A model generated the notes under the pieces. The model was not told the DNA's origin, did no database searches, and saw only the letters and a list, made by a program, of their open reading frames with translations. A stretch of 64,000 nt of DNA from Zerene cesonia (taxonomy: Eukaryota; Arthropoda; Insecta; Lepidoptera; Pieridae): assembly GCF_012273895.1 (NCBI RefSeq), contig NC_052118.1, positions 186,001 to 250,000 of the forward strand, written 5' to 3'. Every line of letters starts with the position of its first letter. Within the stretch, counting starts at the first letter, position 1. Both the position numbers and the translations under genes were made by a program. Positions 49,164 to 61,900 of the stretch are shown here, in pieces.

Positions 49164-49859
49164 GATAGTAATATCAATAAAAAGGATTCACTTCTGTCAA
49201 AAAATTGGAATTTAAAATGTGATTAGTGAGAGGATACATTATAATGTTTTATATCTATACAATAAATTATATTTACTTATCAATAAAAAATTATATTTAT
49301 ACACGCTGTAGAACTTAGAAAAAATAATTAAATGTTATAAAAATTAAACACTCAATGAATTTCACGTTGATGTTCTATGTTTTAGAATAGACAATGCATT
49401 CAAATTAACAACTTGGTTAGCCCTCTAATTTGAAATGACACAATTATAAAACATTTAGCAAAATAACCTTCAAAACTTTGGTCGATCATTCGTGTCAATA
49501 AAAATATAGATATAAATTATAAACGTGTATTGGTCACAAGACTACACGACAGCGGTCTGTAGTTTATAAATAAACTACCGAATTATAAAAGATAAAGCAA
49601 CATCCATCTACATACAAAAAAAAGAATAAGTTATTAAACGACACAAAATTTGGTTCAGATCTTGAGTGGTCAATACACGATTACCGATCTATTACAACAA
49701 ATACGATAATCACTACAGTACATAGAATAAAATTCTCGTAAAATATTCAATATCCGCCGATACACTCGACTGTACGTTAAAATGCGTGTAAAATGATATA
49801 GTAGTGCGTATGCGCGCGAGTGTACCGCGTGGTCGCCGGGAGATAGTGGGGGGGTCAAC

Positions 49860-49954
49860 TCAGGAGAGCCCTCTGGGCTGACTCGTGTCGTACGCGCGGA
49901 TGACGTCCGCCTGCGACACGCTCGCGCCTTCCTCTTGCGAGAACGCGAATCCAT
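49860..49954 (-). CDS. Flippase terminal exon: GFAFS autoregulatory motif
   Basis: After a split His codon the exon encodes GFAFSQEEGASVSQADVIRA then YDTSQPRGLS and a TGA at 49860-49862. GFAFS/GYAFS motifs of Drs2p and ATP8A2 occupy the nucleotide site in the autoinhibited state. Confidence 0.92.
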
Positions 49955-52900
49955 CTGTCACAAACAAAACGTTAGTACCAATCCGGGCAGGTCGTCATGC
50001 ATCGATGCGTGCAGGCATGATGTCCATGTTCGGTGTATCTCGAGTGCTTTAATGTGAATTAAGCTTGTTTTGTTTTCATGGTTTGCGATCAATCTTAAAG
50101 GTGGATAAGCCTATTGTCAAATAAAATAACTGTGTCTATAAAATTTGTGGACATAAATTGCTAAGAATCGTGTTATAATTATGTTCATAAATTTAGCCTT
50201 TCTAGGAGTGAGAAAGGAAGTGTTTTATTAATAATTATTATTACTATCGTTTTCTGTAAAAAGTTGTCTTACATTGTTCTGGATTTATAGTCACAGCGCG
50301 ACTATATAATAAAAAAACAAACTAAGATTACTTTTCAAATAACATTGCGAGTTTCAATGTAATTTTCGTTAAATATGTATGACGCTATTTGTAAACAAAA
50401 GAAAAGAAAATCTTATTACCTTTATGATTTTCATTTACATGCGCTTGAATGTATATACTACTCAGTAAATAATGACAAACAGTTTGTAAGTGGTCCTTGT
50501 ACTTAAATAATAGTTGAAATATTTAAACACGCAAGGTTACTTTACAGTAGAGGCCGGCGAAATACTTGAACATTACCTACGCTGACCATTTCGGTCCCTT
50601 TAGGGCGGGGCATGAAATGCGGCTTACATGAATTCGGAAAAACTATTTCTCGCTAATGACTAGGGTACGTAGAGTAGGCTAGATGTCAGAAAATTGTAAA
50701 TAAAATCTACAATGGTCTATAGTAAGTGGACGATTTTGGAAACTCAAACAGAATTATAAATAAATATCCTTGATTAGAATGGTCATCTATAGTTATAATT
50801 ACATGAACTCTATCTTGATACTACATGCTCGGAATTAGGGACCCCAAAGTGCCTAACTCCGAGCAAGTGCATTTTCTTATTGGACAAATATTTGTCTTTG
50901 CGATATCTTGAATGAGAACAAACGTTTTGAGTAATTTGGACTAATTATCCGTACTTTATTGAAAATACTGACATACTTCGTTTTGATAACCATTCTCTCG
51001 AATAGAATAACTTTAAATTTGACCAAGATCATAAACAAATCTTGAAAATTCTAGGTGATTTCTCAAGGAACTTTGACAGGATATCGAGTCATAGCAAGGT
51101 CCTAAGACAGTTTTGGAGAACAAGTGTTTGGTAGTTAGTGGACTGCATTAAGGTAGGCGTATCTAGATCCTGAAGCGCCAGGTCAGCTAGTAACAGGCAA
51201 GTATTCGCCAGCCAGCGGTGCGCTACTCACGCGAGAGCTCGAGCTCCATGTTGGCGCGCGTGGCCCGGCGCCCGAACACGCTGCGCACGTTCTGCAGCAG
51301 CCGCGCCGTCTCCGTGAGGCTACACACACCCCAACGTAAGCTTGTGCAGCGATTTGTGCCTTATGTACTTGGTATACGGTTCGCATTCGTATCGCCGGTT
51401 CGCTGTGCTTTGCGATTCAGTATTGGCATGATGGTTAATAGAAAAAGGTAGACCATCGTGGTCGCATTTGCTAACTGACAAAATGATGGTAATTGATAGT
51501 CTGTGTGCTATTATATTATTTTAAAACAAACATTTTACCCATAAATGTTTAGTGTCATCCGGTATATGTACTGTGTACCATTTGTATCATAGAGTTGAAG
51601 TAAAAGAACCAGTGTATACAATAAGTATATGTCATTTCCCAAATACCATTGAAATATTTTCTTTAACACAATACTAAATCCCAACGCACGTTGACTATAC
51701 TAACGTCACAGGCTAACTACAAATAAAGCGGATGTGTGGGCAAGCACATGCAAAGCCATGCACGCTAGGTGTTGGGCCCAACAGTGGGCTAGGTCATACT
51801 TACACTGCGCTAACCTGACGAGGGCGTGGCTTGCGTCCGCGCGGCTAAACACACACGCGATTAGTTTTTGTTGGCCAATAGACGCTTACTGGTTACTACT
51901 GGTTTAACTTAAAGTGCCCATTAACATCAAATTGTATTTATAATATTTAGAATTAGGTTTCTCAACACTGTCTTAGTGTGGTTAGAATTGTAAATTGATA
52001 CAAAATATGAATGAATATTTCAGTTACCATCTCTTTATATACGACAAATTTGTTAATGAATCTTGTTTCTAATGTATGCCACCAATATTCAGAGTCCAGC
52101 GTATCTATAATCTCAACTTTCCAATAAACTAATATAAGGAGCAAGACAAGTAAGCGTCTAATGGTCCCTTCCATGTATCCTGGTTAAAGAGATTAAAATA
52201 AAAATCATTCCAGAAACCCAAGCCAATGTGGCCCCTATGTTCCTGACGTAATCTTTCCTCACGCTACAATAAACTAGACACTTGTAAATCAACAATTTAT
52301 TCATAAATACAAATTCACACTCGCTTAAAACTATCTCAAGAAGGCGGACGAGTAGTTAACCCGCAAATTTCCAAAACAAATAAACTAAAAATTTCCATTC
52401 GCCTTTGTGAAACACGGAACATAAAACTACATCGTAAGAACTGAAGATTATTACCAATTGTAGAAAAATAAAAAATAAAAATAAAATAGGAAGAAAGAAA
52501 CAAAAAACGAATTGTGACATTTACAAATGACTCTATATATAATATGTGCAAAATAATTGAAGAAAAAGCTAAAAAGCATTCACTAATGCTACTACTTACA
52601 TGAGCTCGATACAGTATTTATAGAAAAAAATGAATAATTTCAAGATTGCACTTTCTATTAATCCTAGTTAGGCCATGCTTTAATTGTGATTGACCTAATC
52701 AGTGTGTCTCTTTCATACTCAATCAATTTGACAGTAGGAGGAGGGGGAGAAAACATCCCTGATATTGTATTTGCAAAGAATATAAACTTAGTTTTTTCAA
52801 TGACTTTGTTTGTTCAATGACAAATTACTTCATAACAATTTTCAATTCACTATATTTATCACACAAGTTTCGTTGACATATAATTATATTCGACATCTGA

Positions 52901-55900
52901 TAACTAATTCGATATATGAGGATATTTTATTCTTATGTACAAAAACACCAATATATATAAGTTTCTAAGAGTAACAATCAAACCCCAATTCCTTTTATAA
53001 TACTATAATGATAGTTGTTTAGAAAAATGCATTATTTTCAGCCCCGAGTTGCCTCAGCAACAACATTAAGTACTAAAAATGATATATTTTCAGTTACTTA
53101 TCCTAAACACAGATATTTTAGTCTTTAGAATAAAATTGATATTTCATAAAGCTTAACAATACACAAAAATTTTTGTACAAACAACTCTAAATGCAAATTG
53201 TACTACAACAAACTAGCAACAACAACAACTCCCTAGCGTATAGGCCACATTTAGCTATGAAAACTCACTTCTACGCATCAGACTTATGATAAATTTTTCA
53301 CTAATTACATCCAATCAGTCATATAAACAGTTCGATTAGGAACAACAACGATATTAGCTTAATAATAGTTTTAACACATTTTTCTTTATTCTTTACGATT
53401 TAGCCTATGGAAGTCGTCTACAGAAGACAAGCTACAGTTACCACTTGACCGCCGACACGCCGCTTACGAGGTACTTCAAGTGGCGCCACCTCGCGGCCAA
53501 ATCGCTAAACATCGATATAAACAAATATAAAAATATCACAACGCCAATATACTGTATTCGTGTGGAAATCGTGTCGGAATGTACGTCTGATTTAAATGCT
53601 AAATCTAAATATGGAGGAACAATTCGTGAGAAAAATAGATTTTTGTGTCGTTTGCTGTCGCTGTAGAGATTGCGCATTGGAATATGTGTGTTTGAGCATT
53701 CGTTATAGCTTTTAACAATACATGAGTAGGTAGACAAAGGGAAAAAGTTATCATTTGTACTAAATAAATACTAATGCGTTAACAAATACAATCTTTTCAA
53801 CGACATCGTGCGCTCTTCAGAATGTACGAGTATATACAATGAGATGGTGTACATTACATCTAGCTTCTAGCCTTTCATAGTGTATTCACAGAATACGTTT
53901 CAATAAATAAATTCCATTATTCAATTCCGATCACTCACAACGTGGTAAAGGAGGCCGCAGGACTGCTCGACATAAATATTACAATTAACATCCGATCAGT
54001 ATAAAATTTGTAAATACATCAGTCGATCGTACATCAATTCGCACTAAAATATCGATAAACAGGAGATTCGACAGGCGAGCAGACGCGTGCCCCCCTCACC
54101 CGACGACAGCGAACTGTCATATAACGTGCGAGACGCGGCGGCGCGGCGGGCGCGGGGGGCGCGCGCGCGGGGAGCCGCCGCGGCCGTTCCGTGCGTCGCC
54201 ATTTTGCGCGCCGCCGCCATTTTGTGTGCCGCCGCCATTTTGTGCGCGGCGCGGACTCGGGCCGTCCTCGGGCGCGACCCGCCGCCGCCACGCGAGCCCG
54301 CGCGGGGATTCACTGCGCCACAATCAACGTTCAACGCTACCCTACCGTGCTCACGTGCTCACGTGTGCCTGGTGCGTGCCCGTACTGAGATAGCACTAAC
54401 TGTACTCAGACAGCTCGTCTGCTACGTGGATACATCGCGCCGGAACGAAAACAACAACACGCTATTGCTACCAAATTGTACGTGGAGTTGTAAATCCATC
54501 TTCTAATATAACTATTGTTATTAATAGCGCCAACGAAAACAAACAATAAAACAAGTATTCACTTGAAATTTAAAACAAACATTTTTCTATACATTTAAAA
54601 GCTCGTTTAGAACTAAACACATACAGGCGACTATGTTAGCTCTATTATGTATTCTATTAAAAAAATAATAATAAACATCGACACACCATGCGTATTATCT
54701 CAGGACGGGTCCGCAAGCGAGTGCGGGCGGTGCAAGCCAAATAAAAATAAACTAAAATCAAAAACTATACTAAAACGTGCACACAAACATTTTATCGTGT
54801 TTGGATTTCCCAATAGCAATTTTAAAATCAAAGTATCTATATTACAATACCCGACATATATATAACAAATAATCGTTAACGATCATGACTCTTTCATGTG
54901 CCATAATTAAAGTTAATGCCTTTATGTTGTTTATTTAAAAGCTTTTTAATATATTTGTATAATCAGTCGTGTTAGAATACAATAAACAAACAAATGGTAA
55001 AATTTAATAATTACCCCGAAATGTATCTTAAAACAACTACAGATTTTAAAATGCTAGAAAAATCCAAATACGATAGGTGTATGTCACTGATGTATTGTTT
55101 ATCAATTATGTGTATTTTCATTTATAATTATATACTTGAGTGATACTGAGACAGGGAGGGGGCTATACACTAGCTTTATGTAAGAAAGAGATGCTATATA
55201 TTATGATATCCTTGTCCCTTTTCACCTTAAAAATTTAAGCGAGTACTTTTTTACATGATATAAAATGTAAATAACACATGACACCAATAAGTAAGGAAGA
55301 AAATCGCATTGAAATATAAAAATTTGTCTTTTGATATGATATAATTGCATCCCTTCCTACATTAGGATACATCTAATGGTATATATGAAAATCGATATAG
55401 TACAAAAAATTATACATACTAATTATATATCACAAAACAAACATAAAAACAATATACAAAACAAAAAGACAATGAGTTGAGAAGCCATCTTTGGATCTTT
55501 AATACTTTAATGAGGTTAAAATTATTAAGAAAATATACAAAATCGTTATTAATATCTTCAATGTAGAAGGTCGTCTGTCCGTTTATTTCACACGACTCTA
55601 TTGCTATCTACATTGAAACTTATGTTATTCAAGATAAAATACATGGCAACTATGGCTGCCCAAAACCACGTTTTATGGACTTAAACATATTTTCCATGTA
55701 GTCACCATTAATTGTAATTTTATGTCTTACTAAAATCAAAACTCTCTGTACGTTCTTGTTATTTCTATAACAATGTTTGAAGAAAAATAATTTTGAAGAA
55801 CTACTTTGAGAAAACGTATAAGATACAATGTGTTACAAAATGGCTTCCCAACACAATAAAAGTAAGAATTGTCACACTAAATGCAGTACTGCGATTACAT

Positions 55901-58900
55901 ATGAGTGCGTTAATATACAATATACACTAATTTATATGAACCTATTTAAAATAATGAGTAAAAATAAAATAAAGTTAATAAAAATAAATATAATATCACC
56001 ATATTTTGTGTATGTTAATTTGTATTATTAATAATTGTAGTTGAATTGTTGTTTCAGTCATATAAATGCATTCAAATTTTATACTTTACTCATAGAAAGA
56101 AAACATTGGATACATGTATATAACTGAATATTTATAAGTATATTAAAATAGTTTTTTTCGAACTGTTACATCAAAAGTGTACAATTCACTTAAAAACACG
56201 TTGACACGACACCGACACGACATTTAATCGTAAGGGAATATGAAGACTCTTCACTCAACGTAATGTGTAACTTAAGAAGTATACGTGCAACCCGCATATT
56301 TCATAACCAACAACCAACCAATTTACCAACCACCATTTATCACCTGTACCCAATTTAACTATTATTATAAATGCAATTAAATCTTGCGAGGAAGAATCAT
56401 AATATGTAAATGACAATGTAACATTGGACCTGATATAACTTCAGCATTTGCAAAAAGTTTCACTACTGATGCGATCTATAATTTTGATTAGAGTTGTCAA
56501 TTTTTTTTTTTTTCAACAACCGAACAAAAAATGTGCGATGTTAACTGATTGTTTTATTTCTGACAATGTTGTTGTTTACAGTCTGAGTATAAAAAAAAAA
56601 AAAATCGAAATAACTTTTTGCGACAGAAATCCACACAAACGATATAAAACATCGCACCGGTGTCGTGCGGTCGCATAGCAAGCGTGTAACTCACGAGTGT
56701 CTCGGGTGCGAGAGCAGCGCGGCGGGGTCGCGCTTCTTTATCTCGCTCTCGCGCACCGCCTCCGTCGTCGTTTTGAACGCCGAGTTGTGGATGCTGGAAG
56801 TTGACGGAGCTCTGTGTTAGTGGTGTATAGCACTGGGAAGGGTCTACTATTACTCTCAATTATGTATTCTCCCGATTTGCACTATAACTACAGTACTATG
56901 CAAACACCGATTATATAACGCCTCGTTTCTTATCCCTTTTTACTTTTAAACACAACGTATCGACATTTGACGATACACTATTTATTAATAACTTGTACGC
57001 ACTCAGAAACTCATTACGCAACACTACAAAATTATTTAACGCATTACGTTTCTAATATACGATAACTAAAGTACATGTATCGGATACTTCAACTACAACA
57101 GTCACTAAGCCCAATAGTGTGTCTATATGAAACACAAGTAAGTATCCCAAAGGTGTAAGTTGTCGCTAGGCAGTGCGCACACGCACGCACAGGCACGCAC
57201 AGGTCTGCGTCCCCGCGGCAGCGCGGCGCGGGCGGCGCGGGGCGGCGGACTTCAGTTTTCTCCGCGCCGCCCTGCTCTTGGGGCACTGTACTCTTCCGTA
57301 ACCAAAATATCCAGCTATTCTGATCCGAATTAAGTTTTTCTATTTATTCTCGCTACTGATGTCCTTCGAGGGCGATCTGACTTGCTATTTTTAATAATCG
57401 AACAATCGATATTACGATGTCCCATTTTATAATAGATATGAACTATAAAGAAGATATCAGAAAGAATCTAAGATTATCATCATCAAGATAGAATGCAGGA
57501 CTAAATAGCATTCCTACTTGTGTTTATGCATTCGTATATATTTTATTGTCCTCAGCTAAATAGGTCGGACGCATTTTTATATATTAATAATTACAGTACA
57601 TGCATTATTTTTCTATAAATCTCATAATAGTCCAAAGTGCAGTAGGTGCAATGGTGTTGTTAAAGTCGAGAGATGTAGGGATGTGTGGGGAAGACCTTAG
57701 GAGCGGTGTGTGGTGTGTGGTGTGTGGTGTGTAGTGTGCGGAGTGGGTGTGTGTGTGGGTGTACTCACACAGTGATGAGCAGGTCGGGCACGAGCGTGGC
57801 GAGCGGCACGAGCGGCAGCGCGAGCCAGAACACGAGCGAGGTGCACACCATGCGGTCCATGCCGCGCATCACCGCGCCGATCAGCACCGTCGGGTACAGG
57901 TTGCTGAACATTTTCGATTATCTCATTCATTATTCATCATTTATGTGCAGTACATGGTACCACACAAACATGCTAGTCTGCGCGTACTATGCGGTTCAAC
58001 TGAGAATAGGAACGTCCACGTCCTTCTGTCTCAATTTCATGTCAACTTTCACATTATCTAAATATAAAACAACGTGAAAATATTATAACATAATTTTTAA
58101 TAAAAAGTAACGCCATCTCACCTGTAGATGACAATGAACAGGATCCAGAGCGCCACCGAGCCCCATATGGACACGTGCGTGACCCACGTCCACGAGTGCG
58201 TGGCCAGCCCCGCCTTCAGGCACACCGTCGCCACTACGTACTGCGGGACGGGTTTTTTTTATTTAATAGGAAAAAAGGGCAGCGTCGTCAACGAAACGTC
58301 GCCTATATGCATTAGCAATTATGGATGAGAATCTGTTGCCAACCTCAATACATGATTCCAATCATGAACGGTAACGATGCAGAACAGAGAAGGTTTTCGT
58401 AGAGAATTGGGCGTAACTTGATATGATTTAAACCAATCTCTAGATTCGTGATAATCGTTGATTTTGGTTAAAACTGGCATAGATTTTCCTATGAGTTATA
58501 ACAACAATCACAACATTTTAAAATTCATACAATAATACATGTGTGACGTGTCAAAGCGACGACTCACACTGTACTATAATAGTGTCACTGGTGTTAGGTG
58601 TGATGTGTTAGTGGGCGTGTGAGGATGTGTGACTCATAGAGGTGATTGTTGTCACTCATAGCGTGGTTTAGTGTCAGTGACACACGTGTGTGACGTGTCA
58701 GAGCGCGTGCGAGAGCGTGTGACTCACAAGTTTCAGTTTCAATCGCTATAATTGTTGGGCACGTACAGTTTTCCATAGTGTCACTGCTATTAAGTGTGAC
58801 GTGAGTGTGCCTGTGCGTGTGCGTGTGTACGAGTGTGCGTGTGTGCGTTTGCGTGTGCGCGTGCGTGTGCGTGTGAGCGTGCGTGTGCGTGTGCGCGTGC

Positions 58901-61900
58901 GTGTGCGCGTGCGTGTGCGCGTGCGCGTGCGTGCACTCACGGTGTAGACGAGGTTGCCGAGCACGAGGTAGCCGCCGTCGCGGCCGCTGGGCCACAGCAC
59001 GTGGTGCGAGGTGAGCAGCACGGGCAGCCAGAACAGCAGCACGGAGTGCAGCAGCGCGTTCACCGCCCACACCCAGAACACGCGCACGTTGAACAGCAGC
59101 CCCTGCTGCGACGGGATGTACAGCACCGGGTGCTGCACCACGTGTTGCGTTTCGTGTTATATTATAAAGAGTTAACATTATCTTCTTTGCTTTTTATTAT
59201 TTAAACTCATTATACGACCGACTTGAAATTCTTATGAGTAGTAGTAGTACCACAGTCTAATAATCTATACAGTCATGCAACGTCAACGTAAGGTCCATGT
59301 ACGCTTCTGCAAATAGATAGCCGACTTTAAACTGGATAGGAATTCATGGCATGCTACTATCTCACGTCGCCCCACTTCTGTGGGGTGCGTACCTCCTCGG
59401 TGTTACCTGTGCCCACCCAATTTGTGCCGAAGCTGTTCGACTCCCACATACTACTAAATGCATTTATAATATTCTAATGAGATTGATTTATTTGTTTGTT
59501 TGTTTCTATATAATTAAAGAACTACTCCAACGAAGTTAAGAATAGTTTTATCATAAGAAAACTTTATTGCGTGCATATTATGTATGCCTATCAGTTCTCG
59601 TCTCAAAATTGTTAAGTGTAGATCAAAAATTTAGGATTAAACGTGATGCTATGATTAGCTGATATGTATTCATGTATCCCCACAAAAAACATCCAAAATT
59701 TCGAGAATTCAAATAAATCCAACCGCTCTAATAACCCACTCTCCCACTTACCCTTATCATAATTTCCGGAGAGCAAATCTTATCGAAGAGTCCAATAGCG
59801 AAGGGCGGCAGAGCTGTGAAGATGACGTTGTAGAAACCTATCGTCCATCGCTCGAACAGAATTTGACCAGACCTGGAAGTATACGACTTAAATTCTTTAT
59901 CCTTCTTCACTTCTGTCTATCTCCTAGTGCTAGATTATTTTTATGTTTATTTAAATATTATTCAAACACGTGCGCTCAGGAAATCAGTACTTATTAAATT
60001 TGCTTAGCACAAATATGACAAAAGATTCAATGTCTCAACTCAACAAGAAGTGGACACTAATTTTGAAGGGGTTATAACAATGTCATAAATATGTTAAGAC
60101 CTTTTGGATAAGAATCATTGGAAATATCTTATCGAGACTTATTTCCCATTGAGATGACATATTACGATACTAGCTGCTGCTCCGCGGTTTCACCCGCGTA
60201 AGTCATGTAACCCGTAGAAAAATCGAGATAATAACTTGCCTATGTGTTACTCCACTTGTCCAGCTATCTATGTACCAAATTTCACTGTCATCGGTTTTTG
60301 CGTGAAAGAGTAACAAACATCCATACATACATCCATCGATACTTACAAACTTTCGCGTTTATAATGTTAGTAGGATTAAAGCGAACTCACCACGCAGAGT
60401 ATATAGCGAACCAGAGCTCGATGACGTAGAGGCAGATGTTCTTGTAGAAGGAGTAGAGGATCAGCTTGCTGATGCGCGAGTAGTTCCACGCGCCGTGCAC
60501 CAGCAGCAGGCGGAGGAGGAAGCGGAACTGGTGAGCATATCACGTTATTTTTATCAATGTGGTGAAATGTTTATTGGAGAGAGGGAGGAAAATAGAGAGA
60601 AAGTGATATCAATTATTGCATATTTGCAAGCGTTGAATTTCCGGACAGTTAAAGTCCTTGAAAAAAGTTGGTTCGATATTTATGCAAAAAATCTGCCATA
60701 GTTTTACTGTGCCTGACAAATACATTGTCTTCTGTTATCCTGCCCAGAGATGTGCAAGATAATTGGTAGGTCGTAGTAGGTCCCTAGCTAGGTAGGTAGT
60801 AAGGGTGTCATATATCTACGGAGAGAGGAGTGGTCTGAGGACGGTGGGGCGAGGCATGCGAAGGTTGTCCCGTCAGTGGGGAGCTGTGGGACAGCGCGGG
60901 CGCACCTGCGCGATGCTGTAGTCGGAGGCGCAGACGGCCTGCAGCCCCTCGACGCCGGAGATGCCGACGCCGACGGAGGCGCGCTGGATCATCGCCACGT
61001 CGTTGGCGCCGTCGCCGATGGCCAGCGTCACCGCGCCCGTCGCGCGCGACACCATGTCCACCACCTGCCCATACGGGGGGGACGTTCATGTCAATTTCTT
61101 ATCATCATCCTCGTTTGTTCCCACTACAGGGACGCGATATTAATTGAAAAATTGTTTATAGAAAAATAAGACACAAGAAATCGATCGAACAAAGGTATTG
61201 TAATAAACACTTCAAATGTACACAATAGGTTGACGTTAATGATGGTGTATTATTTATATATTCAATATCACATTTATGCGAATTATTTTGTACATTACTT
61301 ATGAACTCGTAAAAAAATAATTTAAATTGTTATCTGTTTATCTATAGTCTCCATAACGATTATTGTTGTTCTATCAGAAGTTTCATCTGCAGTAAAAGTA
61401 TTATAATACAAGTTATTTATATTTTAGAAAACAAAATATTGGCTAAAATCAAGAAATAATCCATATACTAGTTACAACGGTCAATATCATTGCAAAAAAA
61501 AATCCACATATATCAAACCTCAGCCTTCTGTATGGGCGACACTCTGCAGCACACGACCACCTTGCAGGAGACGCACAGGTCCAGGAAGTCCTTCTTCAGG
61601 TCGCACCCCATCGCGTACTTGAGCGTCTTGCCGTCTATCACCAGCGCGATGTCGTTCTGCTTGCGCAGGTTCTCGCCCAGCTCTGCGCAGTTCCGGGACA
61701 GGCTCTCTCGCGTGCCCTGGGGTATCAATGCTTCCAATATATAGGGGCAGTTGGAAAGAATAAGGTGCGTATGTATTTGAATATTTTTTTTTATATATAG
61801 TGTTTAGTCTGATGGTGAGCGATCATGAATATTCGCAGAGATAGTGGCTCTGTGAATGCCTGGCTCTGGGAAGAAGAAGGGGAAAGAAATGACGACTGGA

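Larger units (their letters stand above)
51320..56694 (-). other. Long flippase intron, otherwise unannotated
   Basis: 5.4 kb of intron between tail exons. It contains the GC-rich island at about 54.04-54.38 kb and a CTCF-like motif at 53482. No extra coding exon with flippase similarity is seen. Confidence 0.6.

Noticed and set aside
54034..54334. Arg/Ala-rich open frames in the 54-kb GC island with several MAA starts
   Set aside because: They come from CpG-rich low-complexity DNA. The ATGs are part of the YY1-like motif, and there is no splice link to flippase frames.
58594..59178. 194-codon minus-strand frame with His/Thr/Ala/Arg repeats
   Set aside because: It reads the (GTGCGT)n repeat in a frame different from the verified TM7 exon.
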